From Vibrio sp. Isolate32 (lineage in GTDB: Bacteria; Pseudomonadota; Gammaproteobacteria; Enterobacterales; Vibrionaceae): 64,000 nt of DNA. Of this stretch, positions 47,426 to 58,207 are shown one piece after another. A program made the position numbers and the translations under genes. Each line of letters opens with the position of its first letter. The stretch's first letter is position 1. Location: contig NZ_JAKEUQ010000017.1 in NCBI RefSeq assembly GCF_022397955.1, positions 1 through 64,000 of the forward strand, in the 5' to 3' direction. The notes beneath the pieces were generated by a model. The model made no database searches. It was not told where the DNA came from and was given only the letters and a program-made list of their open reading frames with translations.

Positions 47426-47477
47426 GCAACATCGCTCAACTAGATAGCTCAATAATATAGTCCAAATATACTGCCTT

Positions 47478-47530
47478 CCCCTGCCCTACGATTCGCCTTA
47501 AATTTGGTGGATAGTTAGGCAGGGGTTTTT
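47478..47530 (+). terminator. Terminator after sulA
   Basis: CCCCTGCC (47478-47485) pairs with GGCAGGGG (47518-47525), followed by TTTTT. The loop is long (about 32 bases). Confidence 0.75.
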
Positions 47531-47547
47531 ATTTGATTAGCAGATTT

Positions 47548-47561
47548 AGCAAACGTTTGCT
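47548..47561. promoter_or_regulatory. PurR-like operator upstream of purC
   Basis: AGCAAACGTTTGCT is a perfect palindrome matching the PurR consensus ACGCAAACGTTTGCGT. PurR represses purine biosynthesis genes when hypoxanthine or guanine is present. Confidence 0.85.
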
Positions 47562-47571
47562 TTTTCTCTGG

Positions 47572-47585
47572 AAGCAAACGTTAGA
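47572..47585. promoter_or_regulatory. Second PurR-like half site
   Basis: AAGCAAACGTTAGA resembles the operator; the TATAAT at 47591-47596 lies 5 bases away, so binding would cover the -10/-35 region of purC. Confidence 0.65.
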
Positions 47586-47590
47586 TTGGG

Positions 47591-47596
47591 TATAAT
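47591..47596 (+). promoter_or_regulatory. -10 element of purC promoter
   Basis: TATAAT, 67 bases before the purC start. The -35 element is weak (near CTGGAA at 47568), typical of regulated promoters. Confidence 0.6.
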
Positions 47597-47662
47597 GCCC
47601 GTCTAATCATGTGCACATTGCACTTCTCTGTATGACGTTTGATAAAAGATAGGAATGTCTAA

Positions 47663-48766
47663 ATGAGCCTCGCTGATCAAGTTCTTGCCGTAAATGATGA
47701 CCTCCCAATCCGCACTGATAAACCTGTCCACAGTGGCAAGGTTCGTTCGGTTTACTGGTTAACTGAAGAAGATAGCCAACGACTAATTAAAGAGAAAGGC
47801 TACGACGTAGCACCTGATGCTCCTTTAGCTATCATGGTGATCAGTGACCGTATCTCTGCATTTGACTGTATCTGGCGTGGTGAAGGCAACCTAAAAGGTG
47901 TTCCAGGTAAAGGCGCAGCGCTCAATGCTATTTCTAACCATTGGTTCAAGCTTTTTAAAGACAACGGTCTTGCTGACAGCCACATTCTTGATATCCCTCA
48001 CCCATTCGTATGGATTGTACAAAAAGCTCGCCCAGTAATGATTGAAGCTATTTGTCGTCAATACATCACAGGTTCTATGTGGCGCGCGTACGCAAATGGT
48101 GAGCGTGAATTCTGTGGTATCGAAATGCCAGAAGGTCTAGAGAAAGATAAGAAACTACCGGAGCTACTTATCACTCCTTCGACTAAAGGTATTTTGAAAG
48201 GCATTCCTGGTGTACCAGAAGCGGACGATGTAAACATCACGCGTCAGAACATCCAAGATAACTTTGCAGCATTTAACTTCTCACAAGAGAGCGATATCGC
48301 GCACTACGAGAAGCTATTGAAAGAAGGCTTTAACGTCATCAGTGACGCACTAGAAAAAGTCGATCAAACCTTCGTTGATACTAAGTTTGAGTTTGGCTAC
48401 GTGAACGATGCACAAGGTAAAGAGAAGCTGATCTACATGGACGAAGTGGGCACACCTGACTCATCTCGTATCTGGGATACAGAGCAATACAACAATGGCA
48501 ACATCGTTGAAAACTCAAAAGAAGGCTTCCGTCAGTTCCTACTTAACTACTTCCCTGACGCTGATATTCTACTGAACAAAGAGCGTATGCCAGAGCGTGA
48601 AGCACTAGCGCGTGACAATGAATTACCATTGGATGCACTGATGTCTCTTTCTCGCACTTACCTTGATATCGCAGCAAAGATTACTGGCGCTGAGATTGTA
48701 CTGAGCGAAAACCCTAAACAAGAGATCATCGACGTATTGCGTGTTGACTACGGGCTAATCGATTAA
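47663..48766 (+). CDS. purC: Phosphoribosylaminoimidazole-succinocarboxamide synthase (long form)
   Basis: PurC joins CAIR and L-aspartate using ATP, giving SAICAR in purine biosynthesis. The 367 residues are longer than the E. coli enzyme (237) but fit the Vibrio-type long form. Key motifs are [12 protein letters not shown] near the start (ATP-binding), [13 protein letters not shown] and [18 protein letters not shown]. Two PurR-like boxes precede it, and a terminator follows at 48799. Confidence 0.96.
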   Translation: MSLADQVLAVNDDLPIRTDKPVHSGKVRSVYWLTEEDSQRLIKEKGYDVAPDAPLAIMVISDRISAFDCIWRGEGNLKGVPGKGAALNAISNHWFKLFKDNGLADSHILDIPHPFVWIVQKARPVMIEAICRQYITGSMWRAYANGEREFCGIEMPEGLEKDKKLPELLITPSTKGILKGIPGVPEADDVNITRQNIQDNFAAFNFSQESDIAHYEKLLKEGFNVISDALEKVDQTFVDTKFEFGYVNDAQGKEKLIYMDEVGTPDSSRIWDTEQYNNGNIVENSKEGFRQFLLNYFPDADILLNKERMPEREALARDNELPLDALMSLSRTYLDIAAKITGAEIVLSENPKQEIIDVLRVDYGLID

Positions 48767-48798
48767 TCATCTTGTCGATTTAAACACCGTTACGATAC

Positions 48799-48828
48799 AA
48801 AAAGGGCCTCAACATTGAGGCCCTTTTT
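48799..48828 (+). terminator. Rho-independent terminator after purC
   Basis: AAAGGGCCTCAA and TTGAGGCCCTTT pair around CA, followed by TTTAC. Bidirectional, also serving the minus-strand gene at 48878. Confidence 0.9.
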
Positions 48829-48877
48829 ACATGTAGTTTTCAGTCTTGTTTGAGCATCGCTCTCACTGGTGCAAGGC

Positions 48878-49255
48878 TTACAGTCGAATAGTAAACTCTT
48901 CTCCAGTATTACCTGCAATCACTAAATGACTACGCGATTCGATGTACTCAATCTGCTCTTCTTCAAGAGAATATGGCATCACTACTTTGAGCTCATTGAT
49001 ACCTTCTAATTTGGCAAGCTTAAGCAAAGTAACGATGTTCGATTCATCACTTTTACGTGTAGACATCGATTTTAGTGCCATTTGCCATAAGCGATCTTCT
49101 GGGCTTGCTAGCTCTTTGATGCTGTCTCGCCAAACGGTACTGAACACTGGAGCGATTGTGGTAAGTGCTTCCAGAAAAGTCCATTTTTTACTGCACGAGG
49201 CGCCAAGAAAAGTTGTGTAATCAAACTCTACACGCGTCTCTTTCTGATTATCCAT
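48878..49255 (-). CDS. Hypothetical protein, 125 aa
   Basis: A small soluble protein starting MDNQKETRVEFDYTTFLGAS with GGGGGA before the ATG at 49255. The family is not recognised. It contains LTTIAPVFSTVWRDSIKELA and an acidic middle part (SLEEEQIEYIESR). No neighbours in the same direction; the next gene (helicase) ends 204 bases upstream. Confidence 0.65.
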   Translation of the reverse strand: MDNQKETRVEFDYTTFLGASCSKKWTFLEALTTIAPVFSTVWRDSIKELASPEDRLWQMALKSMSTRKSDESNIVTLLKLAKLEGINELKVVMPYSLEEEQIEYIESRSHLVIAGNTGEEFTIRL

Positions 49256-49458
49256 GATGTCCCCCGACACTTTGGCAACACAATATACTCAATATCTATC
49301 AACTCTTTCTTTATAGCAATAGGATATAGAAGAATGGTCTTTTATGACCTTTTGATTGGTTAAAATGGCATATAAAAATCAAATTTGTAACATAATCACC
49401 ACTGAAAAATCATATATGCGCCTATTTGATTAATATTTTGAAGATAAAACTTATCTAT

Positions 49459-51855
49459 CTATTTTATATCAATAATTCGGCTCGCCTTTTTGTACTGAAT
49501 ACGCCAGCCAGACCAAGTCGGTAACTCCCATCGTTTCGGCGGTGATTTTCTACTACCCGACTGATAATGAACGTAAATCAGCTTTCTTCCCACAAGGTAC
49601 TCAACCTCCAAGTTCAAGTCAGCAAGAGTAAGTGAGAACGGGTACTTTTCAGCGAACTCTGTGTATTGCCAACTAGGGATACCTTCAAAAGGAATGTCCG
49701 AAGCATCAAACATTTCAAGCTCACTGACATCAGTAACTCCTAGCACTTCAAGCTGCTCAATAAACCACGATTCAAAACTCAGTTGCTCGATATCGGAGGT
49801 AAACTTGGTTTGCTCATCCAGCCCAAGTTTGACGTACAGCTGCCAATGCTTGATCTCTCGAGTGCGAGCCTCAGCAAAACCAGGAAGCTGAGTACCAGTT
49901 ACCACCAGATCCACGATGGGCTTTAAGGACAACTGACCTTCTGCAGCAACCTGTTTTGTCGTGATTGTGCGACCTGCGTACACCAAATCCATCTCGGTAA
50001 ACACACCATCATCATTGACCACTGTTTCGCCCTGTTGCCATTCGCCAAGTTCCGCGTCAACCATCAGATCAATTGCAATCGGTGCAGTGGTCGTTGCGAG
50101 AGTCAGTGTCTGCTTAACTCCTCGCCCGGGAAGGCTGTGTGTATCAAACACCAACATAGCCTGCGCATTATCAGGAAAGCGATTTTGTCGACCAAGCACC
50201 ACCTCTAGTGACCCGTTAGCAAATGCCTCTCTTCTTTTTAAACGGCGCACAAACACCAACTCAGGATGCAACTTAATAATGGTTTCAAGCAGGGCCGTTC
50301 GTTGATAACGAGAGGCAACTTCCAACTGAGGAAGCTCAAACACTTCACGCATTTGCTCGGCAAGCCCTTGTGCTTCCGCCAAAGCTTGTTGGTCGATTTC
50401 AAGGTGCGGATAATCGCGACCACGCACAATCTGAATCAACAAGGTTAAATCACAGCCCTCTTTTTCTTGCTGAGCGAGCGCTTCCAAATGTTCAACATTA
50501 TTGGGTAACTGATATAAACGAGCAGGGACAGACAATGCAGCCGTTAGATCGACCATCGCCTCTTTCAATGCTTTGGTTTTAATGCGGGTAACAATGTCGG
50601 CATACAAAGCATCAATCGGCAGCGGGTAAAGCTTTTTGCCATGCTCGGTAACTTGATGATCGTCGTCAATCGCTTTCATCGTCAGCAAAGTGTGTGTTGC
50701 GCTGTGTAGCGATTTTTCTGGAATCGGGTCGAGGAAAGATAAACTCTCCAAAGTGAAACCACTGCATGCCGCCGCCAACATCGGCTCAGTCAGCTCTTCA
50801 CGCTGCAATTCTGGTGGCGTGACTAGCTCTAATGCTGCATGTTCGCCATACAAACGAACGCAAACACCGTCCATTACCCTGCCCGCACGGCCTGCTCGCT
50901 GCTTGGCACTCGATCGAGATATGGATTTCAGCATCAAAGTGGTTCTGCCGTTACGCTGAACGGTTCTTCTCTCTAATCCTGAATCAATTACCACACCAAT
51001 ATCGGGAATGGTTAGCGAGGTTTCAGCCACGTTAGTCGCGAGAATGACCTTTCGTAAGCCTCTGCCATCGTTTCCATCGCCATCGTCGTTAGCCACATTG
51101 CGACCAGATAGCGCGAGATCTCGCTCCTTGTCACTCACGGAGGCATGCAATTTAATAACTTGCAGATCCGGATGTTTTGCCAGCGCTTGCTCACACTGCA
51201 CAATCTCTTTCTTGCCTGGAAGGAAAACCAAGATATCGCCGTGAGATGCAATAAGTTGGTGCTTCACTTCTTCAGCGATGCGTTGCTCTAAATGTCGACT
51301 ATCCGGCAAAGCTCTAGATTCATTTGCTCTGTACTCTATATCAACCTGATAAGTTCGCCCCTCACAACTGATCCTGTTCGCTTTTAGATAATCAGCGAGA
51401 CGCTCCCCTTCGATGGTTGCCGATGTGATGACCAAACGATGGCTCGCCTTCTGTTTGAGGATCGCCACCAGCAAGTCGATGTCCCAACGCCTTTCGTGAA
51501 ATTCATCCACCACAATCACATCAAAACCGGCTAGCCCATCTTCTGCTAACCAACGTAAAGCAATGCCGGGCGTAACAAACACTACATCAGTCTGCTCGTT
51601 GTATTGCGCTTCAAGCTTGATGGCGTAACCCACTTTACAGCCCAACTTCTCGCCCGATTCTTTCGCTAGAAACTTAGCTAACGATGTACAAGCGATCCTT
51701 CTTGGTTCCACCACCAGCACACGCCCATGTTGATATGCCCAAATTGGCAAGCGCGTTGATTTACCCGAACCGGTTTCAGCTTCGACAACAAGGTGAGAAT
51801 CGGCGATCAGTTGATGGAAAGTACTTTGATAGCTATCGATGGGAAGTTGAGACAT
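49459..51855 (-). CDS. DEAH-type RNA helicase, HrpB-like
   Basis: A 798-residue superfamily 2 helicase. Walker A (VVEAETGSGKSTRLPI, about 22-37), motif II VVDEFHERRW (DEFH in place of DEAH, about 117), SATIE, VAETSLTIPD and QRAGRAGR motif VI lie in the first 340 residues; a helicase-associated HA2 and OB-like C-terminal region follow. HrpB of E. coli is about 810-820 residues. The DEFH variant is seen in some HrpB-like enzymes. The cellular role of HrpB is not established. hrpA lies at 13-17 kb in the same window, as a distinct paralogue. Confidence 0.9.
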   Translation of the reverse strand: MSQLPIDSYQSTFHQLIADSHLVVEAETGSGKSTRLPIWAYQHGRVLVVEPRRIACTSLAKFLAKESGEKLGCKVGYAIKLEAQYNEQTDVVFVTPGIALRWLAEDGLAGFDVIVVDEFHERRWDIDLLVAILKQKASHRLVITSATIEGERLADYLKANRISCEGRTYQVDIEYRANESRALPDSRHLEQRIAEEVKHQLIASHGDILVFLPGKKEIVQCEQALAKHPDLQVIKLHASVSDKERDLALSGRNVANDDGDGNDGRGLRKVILATNVAETSLTIPDIGVVIDSGLERRTVQRNGRTTLMLKSISRSSAKQRAGRAGRVMDGVCVRLYGEHAALELVTPPELQREELTEPMLAAACSGFTLESLSFLDPIPEKSLHSATHTLLTMKAIDDDHQVTEHGKKLYPLPIDALYADIVTRIKTKALKEAMVDLTAALSVPARLYQLPNNVEHLEALAQQEKEGCDLTLLIQIVRGRDYPHLEIDQQALAEAQGLAEQMREVFELPQLEVASRYQRTALLETIIKLHPELVFVRRLKRREAFANGSLEVVLGRQNRFPDNAQAMLVFDTHSLPGRGVKQTLTLATTTAPIAIDLMVDAELGEWQQGETVVNDDGVFTEMDLVYAGRTITTKQVAAEGQLSLKPIVDLVVTGTQLPGFAEARTREIKHWQLYVKLGLDEQTKFTSDIEQLSFESWFIEQLEVLGVTDVSELEMFDASDIPFEGIPSWQYTEFAEKYPFSLTLADLNLEVEYLVGRKLIYVHYQSGSRKSPPKRWELPTWSGWRIQYKKASRIIDIK

Positions 51856-52039
51856 AAAAAGAGAGAGCCGCGAAAAAATGTGAGCAAAGTATAACGAATT
51901 ATGACGTTAGAATTCGATAACTGTGGGATAGGAGAAAGAATATCATTTTGTTTGCCCAGATCGGGGAGAAAGTATTTACAATTGAATAACTAAACCGTTA
52001 TCATTTTTCAGTTACCCTTTCTCCCATATTAGGCATCCA

Positions 52040-53728
52040 ATGAACAACGATAAACGCCCTCTATATATCCCTTATGCTGGTCCTGCTCTACTAAGTACAC
52101 CCCTTCTAAACAAAGGCAGCGCATTCACTGCTGAAGAGCGTAGCTCTTTTAACCTTGAAGGTTTGTTGCCGGAAACAACGGAAACAATCCAAGAGCAAGT
52201 TGGACGTGCATATAAACAATATTGTAACTTCGAAAGTGATATGGATAAGCATATCTACCTTCGTAACATCCAAGACACTAATGAAACGCTTTTTTATCGT
52301 TTAGTTCAAAACCACATCTCTGAAATGATGCCTATCATTTACACGCCAACGGTTGGCGCAGCATGTGAGAACTTCTCAAATATCTACCGTCGTGGTCGTG
52401 GTCTGTTTATCTCTTACCCGAACCGCGATCGTATCGATGATCTACTGAATAATGCGACAAACCACAATGTTAAAGTTATCGTGGTTACGGACGGTGAGCG
52501 CATTCTTGGTTTGGGAGACCAAGGTATCGGTGGCATGGGTATTCCAATCGGTAAACTAGCACTTTACACAGCTTGTGGCGGCATCAGCCCAGCATACATG
52601 CTACCAATCGTGCTAGATGTGGGTACAAACAACCCTCAACGTCTTGCTGACCCAATGTACATGGGTTGGCGTCATCCTCGTATCACAGGTGCTGATTACG
52701 ATGCATTCGTTGAAGAGTTCATTCAAGCGGTTCAACGTCGTTGGCCTGATGCTCTAGTTCAGTTCGAAGATTTCGCACAAAAGAACGCAATGCCACTGCT
52801 TGAGCGCTACAAAGATCGCATCTGTTGTTTCAACGATGACATCCAGGGAACAGCAGCAGTAACCGTGGGTTCTCTACTTGCAGCATGTAAAGCAGCAAAC
52901 AGCAAACTGTCAGATCAACGTATCACCTTCTTAGGTGCGGGTTCTGCAGGCTGTGGTATCGCGGAAGCTATCATTGCTCAAATGGTGTCTGAAGGTATCA
53001 GCGACGAGCAAGCTCGCTCTCAAGTTTACATGGTTGACCGTTGGGGCTTACTGCAGGAAGGCATGCAGAACCTGCTTGATTTCCAACAGCGCCTAGTTCA
53101 AACCAATGCGAACACTAAAGATTGGGAAAGCGATGGTACAGGTTTCTCTCTACTAGATGTTGTTCGTCACGCTAAACCAACAGTATTGGTTGGTGTATCT
53201 GGTGCGCCGGGTCTGTTCAGCAAAGAAGTTATCAAAGAGATGAACCTTCACTGCGAACGCCCTATCGTGTTCCCGCTATCGAACCCAACAAGCCGTGTTG
53301 AAGCAACACCAAACGACATCATTCGTTGGACTGATGGCCAAGCACTTGTTGCAACAGGTAGCCCATTTGAGCCAGTGGTTCACAACGGCACAACTTACCC
53401 AATCGCTCAGTGTAACAACAGCTACATCTTCCCGGGTATTGGCCTTGGTGTGCTAGCTGTGAACGCTTCACGCATCACTGACGAAATGCTAATGGAATCG
53501 AGCCGTGCACTTGCAACGTGTTCTCCACTAGCAATCAATGGTTCTGGCGCTCTACTTCCACCACTGGAAGAGATCCACACTGTATCTAAGAAGATTGCTT
53601 TTGCTGTGGGTAAAAAAGCGATTGAACAAGGTGTTGCACTAGAGATCACTGAAGAAGCTCTACAACAAGCGATTGATCAGCACTTCTGGCAGCCGGTTTA
53701 CCGTCGCTACAAGCGTACTGCATTCTAA
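52040..53728 (+). CDS. maeA: NAD-dependent malic enzyme
   Basis: MaeA (SfcA type) converts malate to pyruvate, CO2 and NADH with a divalent metal. The 562 residues are close to E. coli (565). Malic enzyme signatures are [18 protein letters not shown] (N-terminal), [20 protein letters not shown] (metal and substrate site) and the Rossmann [15 protein letters not shown] (about 295). The terminator at 53763 closes a single-gene unit. Confidence 0.97.
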   Translation: MNNDKRPLYIPYAGPALLSTPLLNKGSAFTAEERSSFNLEGLLPETTETIQEQVGRAYKQYCNFESDMDKHIYLRNIQDTNETLFYRLVQNHISEMMPIIYTPTVGAACENFSNIYRRGRGLFISYPNRDRIDDLLNNATNHNVKVIVVTDGERILGLGDQGIGGMGIPIGKLALYTACGGISPAYMLPIVLDVGTNNPQRLADPMYMGWRHPRITGADYDAFVEEFIQAVQRRWPDALVQFEDFAQKNAMPLLERYKDRICCFNDDIQGTAAVTVGSLLAACKAANSKLSDQRITFLGAGSAGCGIAEAIIAQMVSEGISDEQARSQVYMVDRWGLLQEGMQNLLDFQQRLVQTNANTKDWESDGTGFSLLDVVRHAKPTVLVGVSGAPGLFSKEVIKEMNLHCERPIVFPLSNPTSRVEATPNDIIRWTDGQALVATGSPFEPVVHNGTTYPIAQCNNSYIFPGIGLGVLAVNASRITDEMLMESSRALATCSPLAINGSGALLPPLEEIHTVSKKIAFAVGKKAIEQGVALEITEEALQQAIDQHFWQPVYRRYKRTAF

Positions 53729-53762
53729 TAGAGCGTACTTGTTCTCAAATACCACTCTTACA

Positions 53763-53792
53763 AGAGCCCCTGCATTGCAGGGGCTTTTTTCT
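53763..53792 (+). terminator. Rho-independent terminator after maeA
   Basis: AGCCCCTGC and GCAGGGGCT pair around AT, followed by TTTTTT. Confidence 0.92.
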
Positions 53793-53888
53793 TTACACTG
53801 ACTTGTCTTTTTAACTGATTTTTCTCATTTTTATTTGGTATTATCGAGCACTCAAAAATTAATGCTCAGTCAAAGGACCATACCGAGA

Positions 53889-54641
53889 GTGAAATTTGAT
53901 TCTCACATTATCCGTAGCTACCTAAAAACAGCTTACAAAAAACTGCAAGGTTTTCTGTTTGGCGCTTTCCTCGTGTTCTTAGTAGGCAGCGCTGCGGTTA
54001 TTGCGATCGATTATTGGGTTTCATGGCAAGCGGAAGATCGCATCATCTACGATATTGATGAAGTGCCTGAGCTTGAGGTCGCCGTCGTACTGGGTACCAG
54101 CAAATACTTGGGTAGAACGCTCAACGACTATTACAAACACCGCATTGAAGCGGCCATTGAGCTGTTCGACCGTGAAAAAGTAGACCAATTTTTATTAAGT
54201 GGCGACAACGCTCACCGCTCTTACAATGAGCCGTGGACAATGAAACGCGACTTGTTAAAAGCTGGCGTTCCTGATGAGCGTATCAACCTCGACTACGCGG
54301 GCTTTAGAACTTTAGACTCGATTGTTCGTGCGAAGAAGATCTTCGATACCGACAACTTCCTGATCATCACTCAAAAATTCCACTGTGAACGAGCGCTATT
54401 CATCGCCAACTCATATGACATTCACGCGCAATGTTTAGCGGTTTCCGGGCCGACTCGCCACTCTGGAACATCAATACGTTTACGTGAAGTGTTTGCTCGC
54501 ACCAAAGCCTTTCTAGACTTGTATATTATGGGTACAACACCGAAATTTCTTGGCCCGAAAGAGCCGATTCAGCCTAGCCCAAAACAAGAAACATCACCAA
54601 TTCCAAGCCCTATTTCAACCCCTTCAGAAACCGATGTGTAG
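53889..54641 (+). CDS. sanA: SanA/YdcF-family envelope protein (DUF218)
   Basis: A 250-residue inner-membrane protein with an N-terminal helix (about 20-42) and a periplasmic DUF218 domain (VAVVLGTSKYLGRTLND, FLLSGDNAH, RTLDSIVRAKKIF, ITQKFHCERALFIA). GTG at 53889 with AAAGGA upstream is preferred; ATG at 53862 or 53835 would add residues without a better ribosome site. SanA affects envelope permeability and vancomycin resistance in enteric bacteria. The Pro/Ser-rich tail is lineage-specific. Confidence 0.82.
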   Translation: MKFDSHIIRSYLKTAYKKLQGFLFGAFLVFLVGSAAVIAIDYWVSWQAEDRIIYDIDEVPELEVAVVLGTSKYLGRTLNDYYKHRIEAAIELFDREKVDQFLLSGDNAHRSYNEPWTMKRDLLKAGVPDERINLDYAGFRTLDSIVRAKKIFDTDNFLIITQKFHCERALFIANSYDIHAQCLAVSGPTRHSGTSIRLREVFARTKAFLDLYIMGTTPKFLGPKEPIQPSPKQETSPIPSPISTPSETDV

Positions 54642-54840
54642 AAATCTACACATTTTGAATTTGTTGCCTCACATTTCCCTACTGTTATACAAAAACACAC
54701 CAACGCCCCTTTATTAACTTAAGTAACATTCCCTCAACAAAGCCCAACCCTACATGAAGTCAACATTCCTCGAAAAACAATAAGCACGGCTCAATGAAGC
54801 AAGTGCACTAATAAACGAGGATAAACAAAAGGAGCGCCTT

Positions 54841-56211
54841 ATGACGGCACTTGTTACTACACTGAAACACTGGTTGTTTACCCGCAACAGCATGATATTA
54901 ATCGGTAATTTCACGCTATTCGTACTCTTGCTCAACACCCTTCCTTTCGAATCACAAGTCAATACTGGTTTGAGTATTCTCGTGTTCGTTGCTATTTTAT
55001 GGTTAACAGAAGCTATTCACGTCAGCATCACCGCTTTGCTCGTTCCCCTATTGGCTGTCTTGTTTGGTGTATTCAACACGCCCGCAGCGCTGGCTAACTT
55101 TTCGAACCCAATCATCTTCCTATTCATGGGTGGCTTTGCCTTGGCAGCCGCACTGAACAAACAAGAGTTAGATAAAGCGATTGCTGACAAAGTGCTGTTG
55201 ATTGCAAAAGGCAGAATGTCGGTCGCTGTGTTCATGTTGTTCGGTGTGAGTGCAGGTCTATCCATGTGGATTTCAAACACTGCCACCACTGCAATGATGC
55301 TTCCTCTGGTTCTTGGCATCATGAACAAAGTAGACCAAAGTGAAGACCGCAATACTTACGTGTTCGTGCTACTGGGCATCGCTTACTGTGCGTCTATCGG
55401 TGGTATCGCAACCCTAGTAGGTAGCCCACCGAACGCTATCGCTGCTGCGGAAGTTGGTCTTAGCTTCACTGAATGGATGGCACTTGGCCTACCAATATCG
55501 ATGATTCTATTGCCAATCGCAATGTTGATTCTTTACGTGATGACTAAGCCAAAACTAAACCACAAGTTCGAGCTAGACCAAGCGCCAGTAGAGTGGACAA
55601 ACAGCAAAAAAATCACACTGTCTATATTCCTACTTACCGTGACTCTGTGGATTTTCGGTAAGCCAATCAACGCAATGATCGGCGGTTTCTCTAAGTTCGA
55701 TAGCTTGGTTGCGATTGGTGCAATCGTCCTGCTTGGCGCTTCTCGAGCGGTGGAATGGAAAGATGTTGAGAAGACAACCGACTGGGGTGTATTGATTCTA
55801 TTCGGTGGTGGTATCTGTCTAAGTAACATCCTTAAAGCGACTGGCACCAGCGTATTCCTAGCACACTCACTAAGCGGATTTTTAGAAACAGCAGGCGTAC
55901 TGCTTACGATTCTAGCCGTGGTAGCGTTCGTGGTATTCCTAACGGAATTTGCGAGTAACACAGCGAGTGCAGCACTGTTAGTACCAGTATTCGCAACCAT
56001 TGCTGAAGCATTAGGTATGTCGCCAGTTATCCTGTCTGCATTAATCGCTGTCGCTGCATCTTGTGCCTTCATGTTACCTGTTGCAACACCACCAAACGCG
56101 ATTGTATTTGGTTCTGGTCATATCAAGCAGAAAGAGATGATGCGAATTGGTATGGTTCTAAACCTAGTTTGTATCCTAGTGCTAACACTGTTCGCTTGGA
56201 TCTTCTGGTAA
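54841..56211 (+). CDS. SLC13/DASS-family Na+-dicarboxylate transporter (VcINDY-like)
   Basis: A 456-residue permease with about 11-12 helices and two re-entrant substrate loops: [12 protein letters not shown] (about 145) and [14 protein letters not shown] (about 365), the SNT motifs that bind sodium and dicarboxylate. It is close in length to VcINDY (462), a Na+:succinate symporter. AAGGAGCGCCTT precedes the ATG. Probably imports C4-dicarboxylates, complementing the malic enzyme nearby (inference). Confidence 0.92.
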   Translation: MTALVTTLKHWLFTRNSMILIGNFTLFVLLLNTLPFESQVNTGLSILVFVAILWLTEAIHVSITALLVPLLAVLFGVFNTPAALANFSNPIIFLFMGGFALAAALNKQELDKAIADKVLLIAKGRMSVAVFMLFGVSAGLSMWISNTATTAMMLPLVLGIMNKVDQSEDRNTYVFVLLGIAYCASIGGIATLVGSPPNAIAAAEVGLSFTEWMALGLPISMILLPIAMLILYVMTKPKLNHKFELDQAPVEWTNSKKITLSIFLLTVTLWIFGKPINAMIGGFSKFDSLVAIGAIVLLGASRAVEWKDVEKTTDWGVLILFGGGICLSNILKATGTSVFLAHSLSGFLETAGVLLTILAVVAFVVFLTEFASNTASAALLVPVFATIAEALGMSPVILSALIAVAASCAFMLPVATPPNAIVFGSGHIKQKEMMRIGMVLNLVCILVLTLFAWIFW

Positions 56212-56457
56212 GAAGTAAAGACTGATAAAGAGAACTGCATAAGCAAAAGCTCTGACTTAACTGGCTGCAGTTGCCCCGCTCAGCCAGTATAAAAATGCCC
56301 ACTCAATGTGAAGCCATCATTTACTTGAGGTTATCACTAAGCGGGCATTTAAAAAGAATAATAAAACGATTTCCCTTTTTGGTGGCTCCTCGCCACCTTT
56401 TTTGTTTGGGTATTTACATCCCTATCACGTAATCATTCCCGTTCTAAAAGTCACTTA

Positions 56458-56803
56458 TCACGCCACACTTGGCACAACACGCGTCCAACCGATCAGCAAC
56501 AGAGAGGCGCACAGTACCCAGACCACTGTTGCCAGCAACAGAGTCGACACTAAGTTATAGCGATAGCTAAACACATATACCGCCCCTAAATAAGCCGCGT
56601 ATGGCACCAGAGAAAACAGGCCAAACCATGGTAGTGCGCAGCTCTACCATGGTTTGCTCTGTGCCGACAATGTAATGAGCAATCAAGGCAAAGGTAGGAA
56701 AAAGAGGTACAAGCCCTGATATGTAAAACTCTTACTTTTTGACAACTGCAATCAACAAAACCGCTGCGGCACCAAGCAAACATTTAAAGAACAATGAGAT
56801 CAT
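56458..56803 (-). pseudogene. glpM: GlpM-family membrane protein, two frameshifts
   Basis: Read on the minus strand, the three frames together spell a GlpM protein: MISLFFKCLLGAAAVLLIAV, then SKSFYISGLVPLFPTFALIA and HYIVGTEQTMVELRTTMV, then LFSLVPYAAYLGAVYVFSYR and the tail to RVVPSVA (stop TGA at 56458-56460). The frame changes near 56741-56746 and near 56621-56622; each fits a missing two bases (or one extra). The second lies at the base of a perfect 13-bp hairpin. E. coli GlpM is 109 residues. Decay or assembly error are both possible. Confidence 0.8.
56622..56656. repeat. 13-bp perfect inverted repeat inside broken glpM
   Basis: CAAACCATGGTAG (56622-56634) and CTACCATGGTTTG (56644-56656) flank a 9-base loop. 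It sits where the glpM frame breaks, so a hairpin-templated mutation is a possible cause. Confidence 0.9.
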
Positions 56804-56926
56804 TTCAATACGCTATCCAAACAAACCTACAAAAGCTTTAGAGAGTAAACTCATACAGCGCGCACAAAAACGCCACACGTCATATATGCACGTGTGGCTT
56901 ATAAAGTAATCAAAACAATTTGTAGA

Positions 56927-58207
56927 TTAGTGGCTCAAGATCACCTGATTGCGCCCTGAGTGTTTAGCTTGATAGAGCGCCTCGTCAGCGCGAGCGATTG
57001 TCTCTGTCACCCTCTCCTGCCTCATCTCAGCAATACCGATACTGCATGTCATCGGGTCACCATGAACCCATAAATGCTGACTCACCAAGAAGCGAATTCG
57101 TTCCGCCTTACTCTGGGCCTCACCCGCCTCAGTTTCAGGGCAGAAGACAATAAATTCCTCACCGCCCCAACGTACCAGCTTATCTGTAGGGCTGATTGCA
57201 CTGCCGACCACCATGCTGAACTCTCGTAGGATATGGTCTCCCATTTGATGGCCGTACTTGTCATTCACACTCTTGAAGTAGTCGATATCGAGATACAGCA
57301 TACTGAGTTTGACATGTTGCGACTGCATCTTCAACCAGTCACGAATCGCATGCCTGTTGAGAATTCCGGTCAACTCATCACGGTACGCCATTTCGGAGAA
57401 CTCAAAATTCTGCTCTCTTAATGCTTGGTTGACGTTCTTAAGGTGATGATGTCTTTTCTCGGCAATCACCATACGTTTACGCGAGTTGTGTAACTCTGAA
57501 ATTAAGAATACGGTGCCAGTGCCAACCCAAACAAACAGCAAGATTAGGAACAAGCTCTCGCCGGTGATGTAAGAGCCCTCAAATTCGATACTACGAATAA
57601 CAATGCGATGATGCCCAAGTTTTGCGCCCGAGGCCGTCGCGAACTCTACCATGTTTACATTGGAGTACTCAGGAGCAGAGTGCTCTAGCGCAACGTCATT
57701 GTCCGCTAGCCACCATGTCATCACTTGCAGGTTTTTAATCGGTATTTCAATCACGCCCCCATCGACACCCGGCGAGAACTCCATACCATTGTACTTGTGC
57801 GTATACTCATTATCCGGAACCGAATACGCAGGGTTATAGTTTCTCAGGTAGGTTCGTAAACGACCGCTAGAATCCGCTTCCGCATGGTAATCAATGTTCA
57901 CTCTAAAGGTGTGATACTGAGAAAGGTCAAGGCCAGTGGTTATATCTGGATCGATACGAATCGATAAACCGCAGTAAGGCCAAGGATACTCCGAAGCCTT
58001 CAACTCACAGTCGAGAACGTGTAACCCATTTTCATAGGATAATTGAGAGGTACTCGTCCCGCTGTCAACTTGATCGCTGGTCGCGATAAACTCATATTTA
58101 TCTGGTGTAATTGCCGTTATCACACGATTTCCGCTCACACGGTAATACTGCACAATGGCAAGTGTTGCGATAACTAGAAAGATAACAATCTTATGGATCC
58201 ACTTCAC
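56927..58207 (-). CDS. Diguanylate cyclase with periplasmic carbohydrate-binding-like domain
   Basis: A 426-residue membrane protein: N-terminal helix about 5-22, a beta-rich periplasmic region about 35-215 (GLSIRIDPDITTGLDLSQYH, YSVPDNEYTHKYNGMEFSPG; resembles galactose-binding/CIA30-like folds), helix about 219-238, short coiled coil, and GGDEF-type domain about 265-426. The active site is RWGGEEF at 348-352, so catalysis is expected. The I-site position is SPTD, so no RxxD inhibition. The start follows directly on ATG 58207. Divergent from the DUF2797 gene. Confidence 0.9.
   Translation of the reverse strand: MKWIHKIVIFLVIATLAIVQYYRVSGNRVITAITPDKYEFIATSDQVDSGTSTSQLSYENGLHVLDCELKASEYPWPYCGLSIRIDPDITTGLDLSQYHTFRVNIDYHAEADSSGRLRTYLRNYNPAYSVPDNEYTHKYNGMEFSPGVDGGVIEIPIKNLQVMTWWLADNDVALEHSAPEYSNVNMVEFATASGAKLGHHRIVIRSIEFEGSYITGESLFLILLFVWVGTGTVFLISELHNSRKRMVIAEKRHHHLKNVNQALREQNFEFSEMAYRDELTGILNRHAIRDWLKMQSQHVKLSMLYLDIDYFKSVNDKYGHQMGDHILREFSMVVGSAISPTDKLVRWGGEEFIVFCPETEAGEAQSKAERIRFLVSQHLWVHGDPMTCSIGIAEMRQERVTETIARADEALYQAKHSGRNQVILSH

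Noticed and set aside
56586..56783. 65-codon minus-strand frame (MFAWCRSGFVDC)
   Set aside because: It is one of the other frames of the broken glpM gene, not a separate gene.
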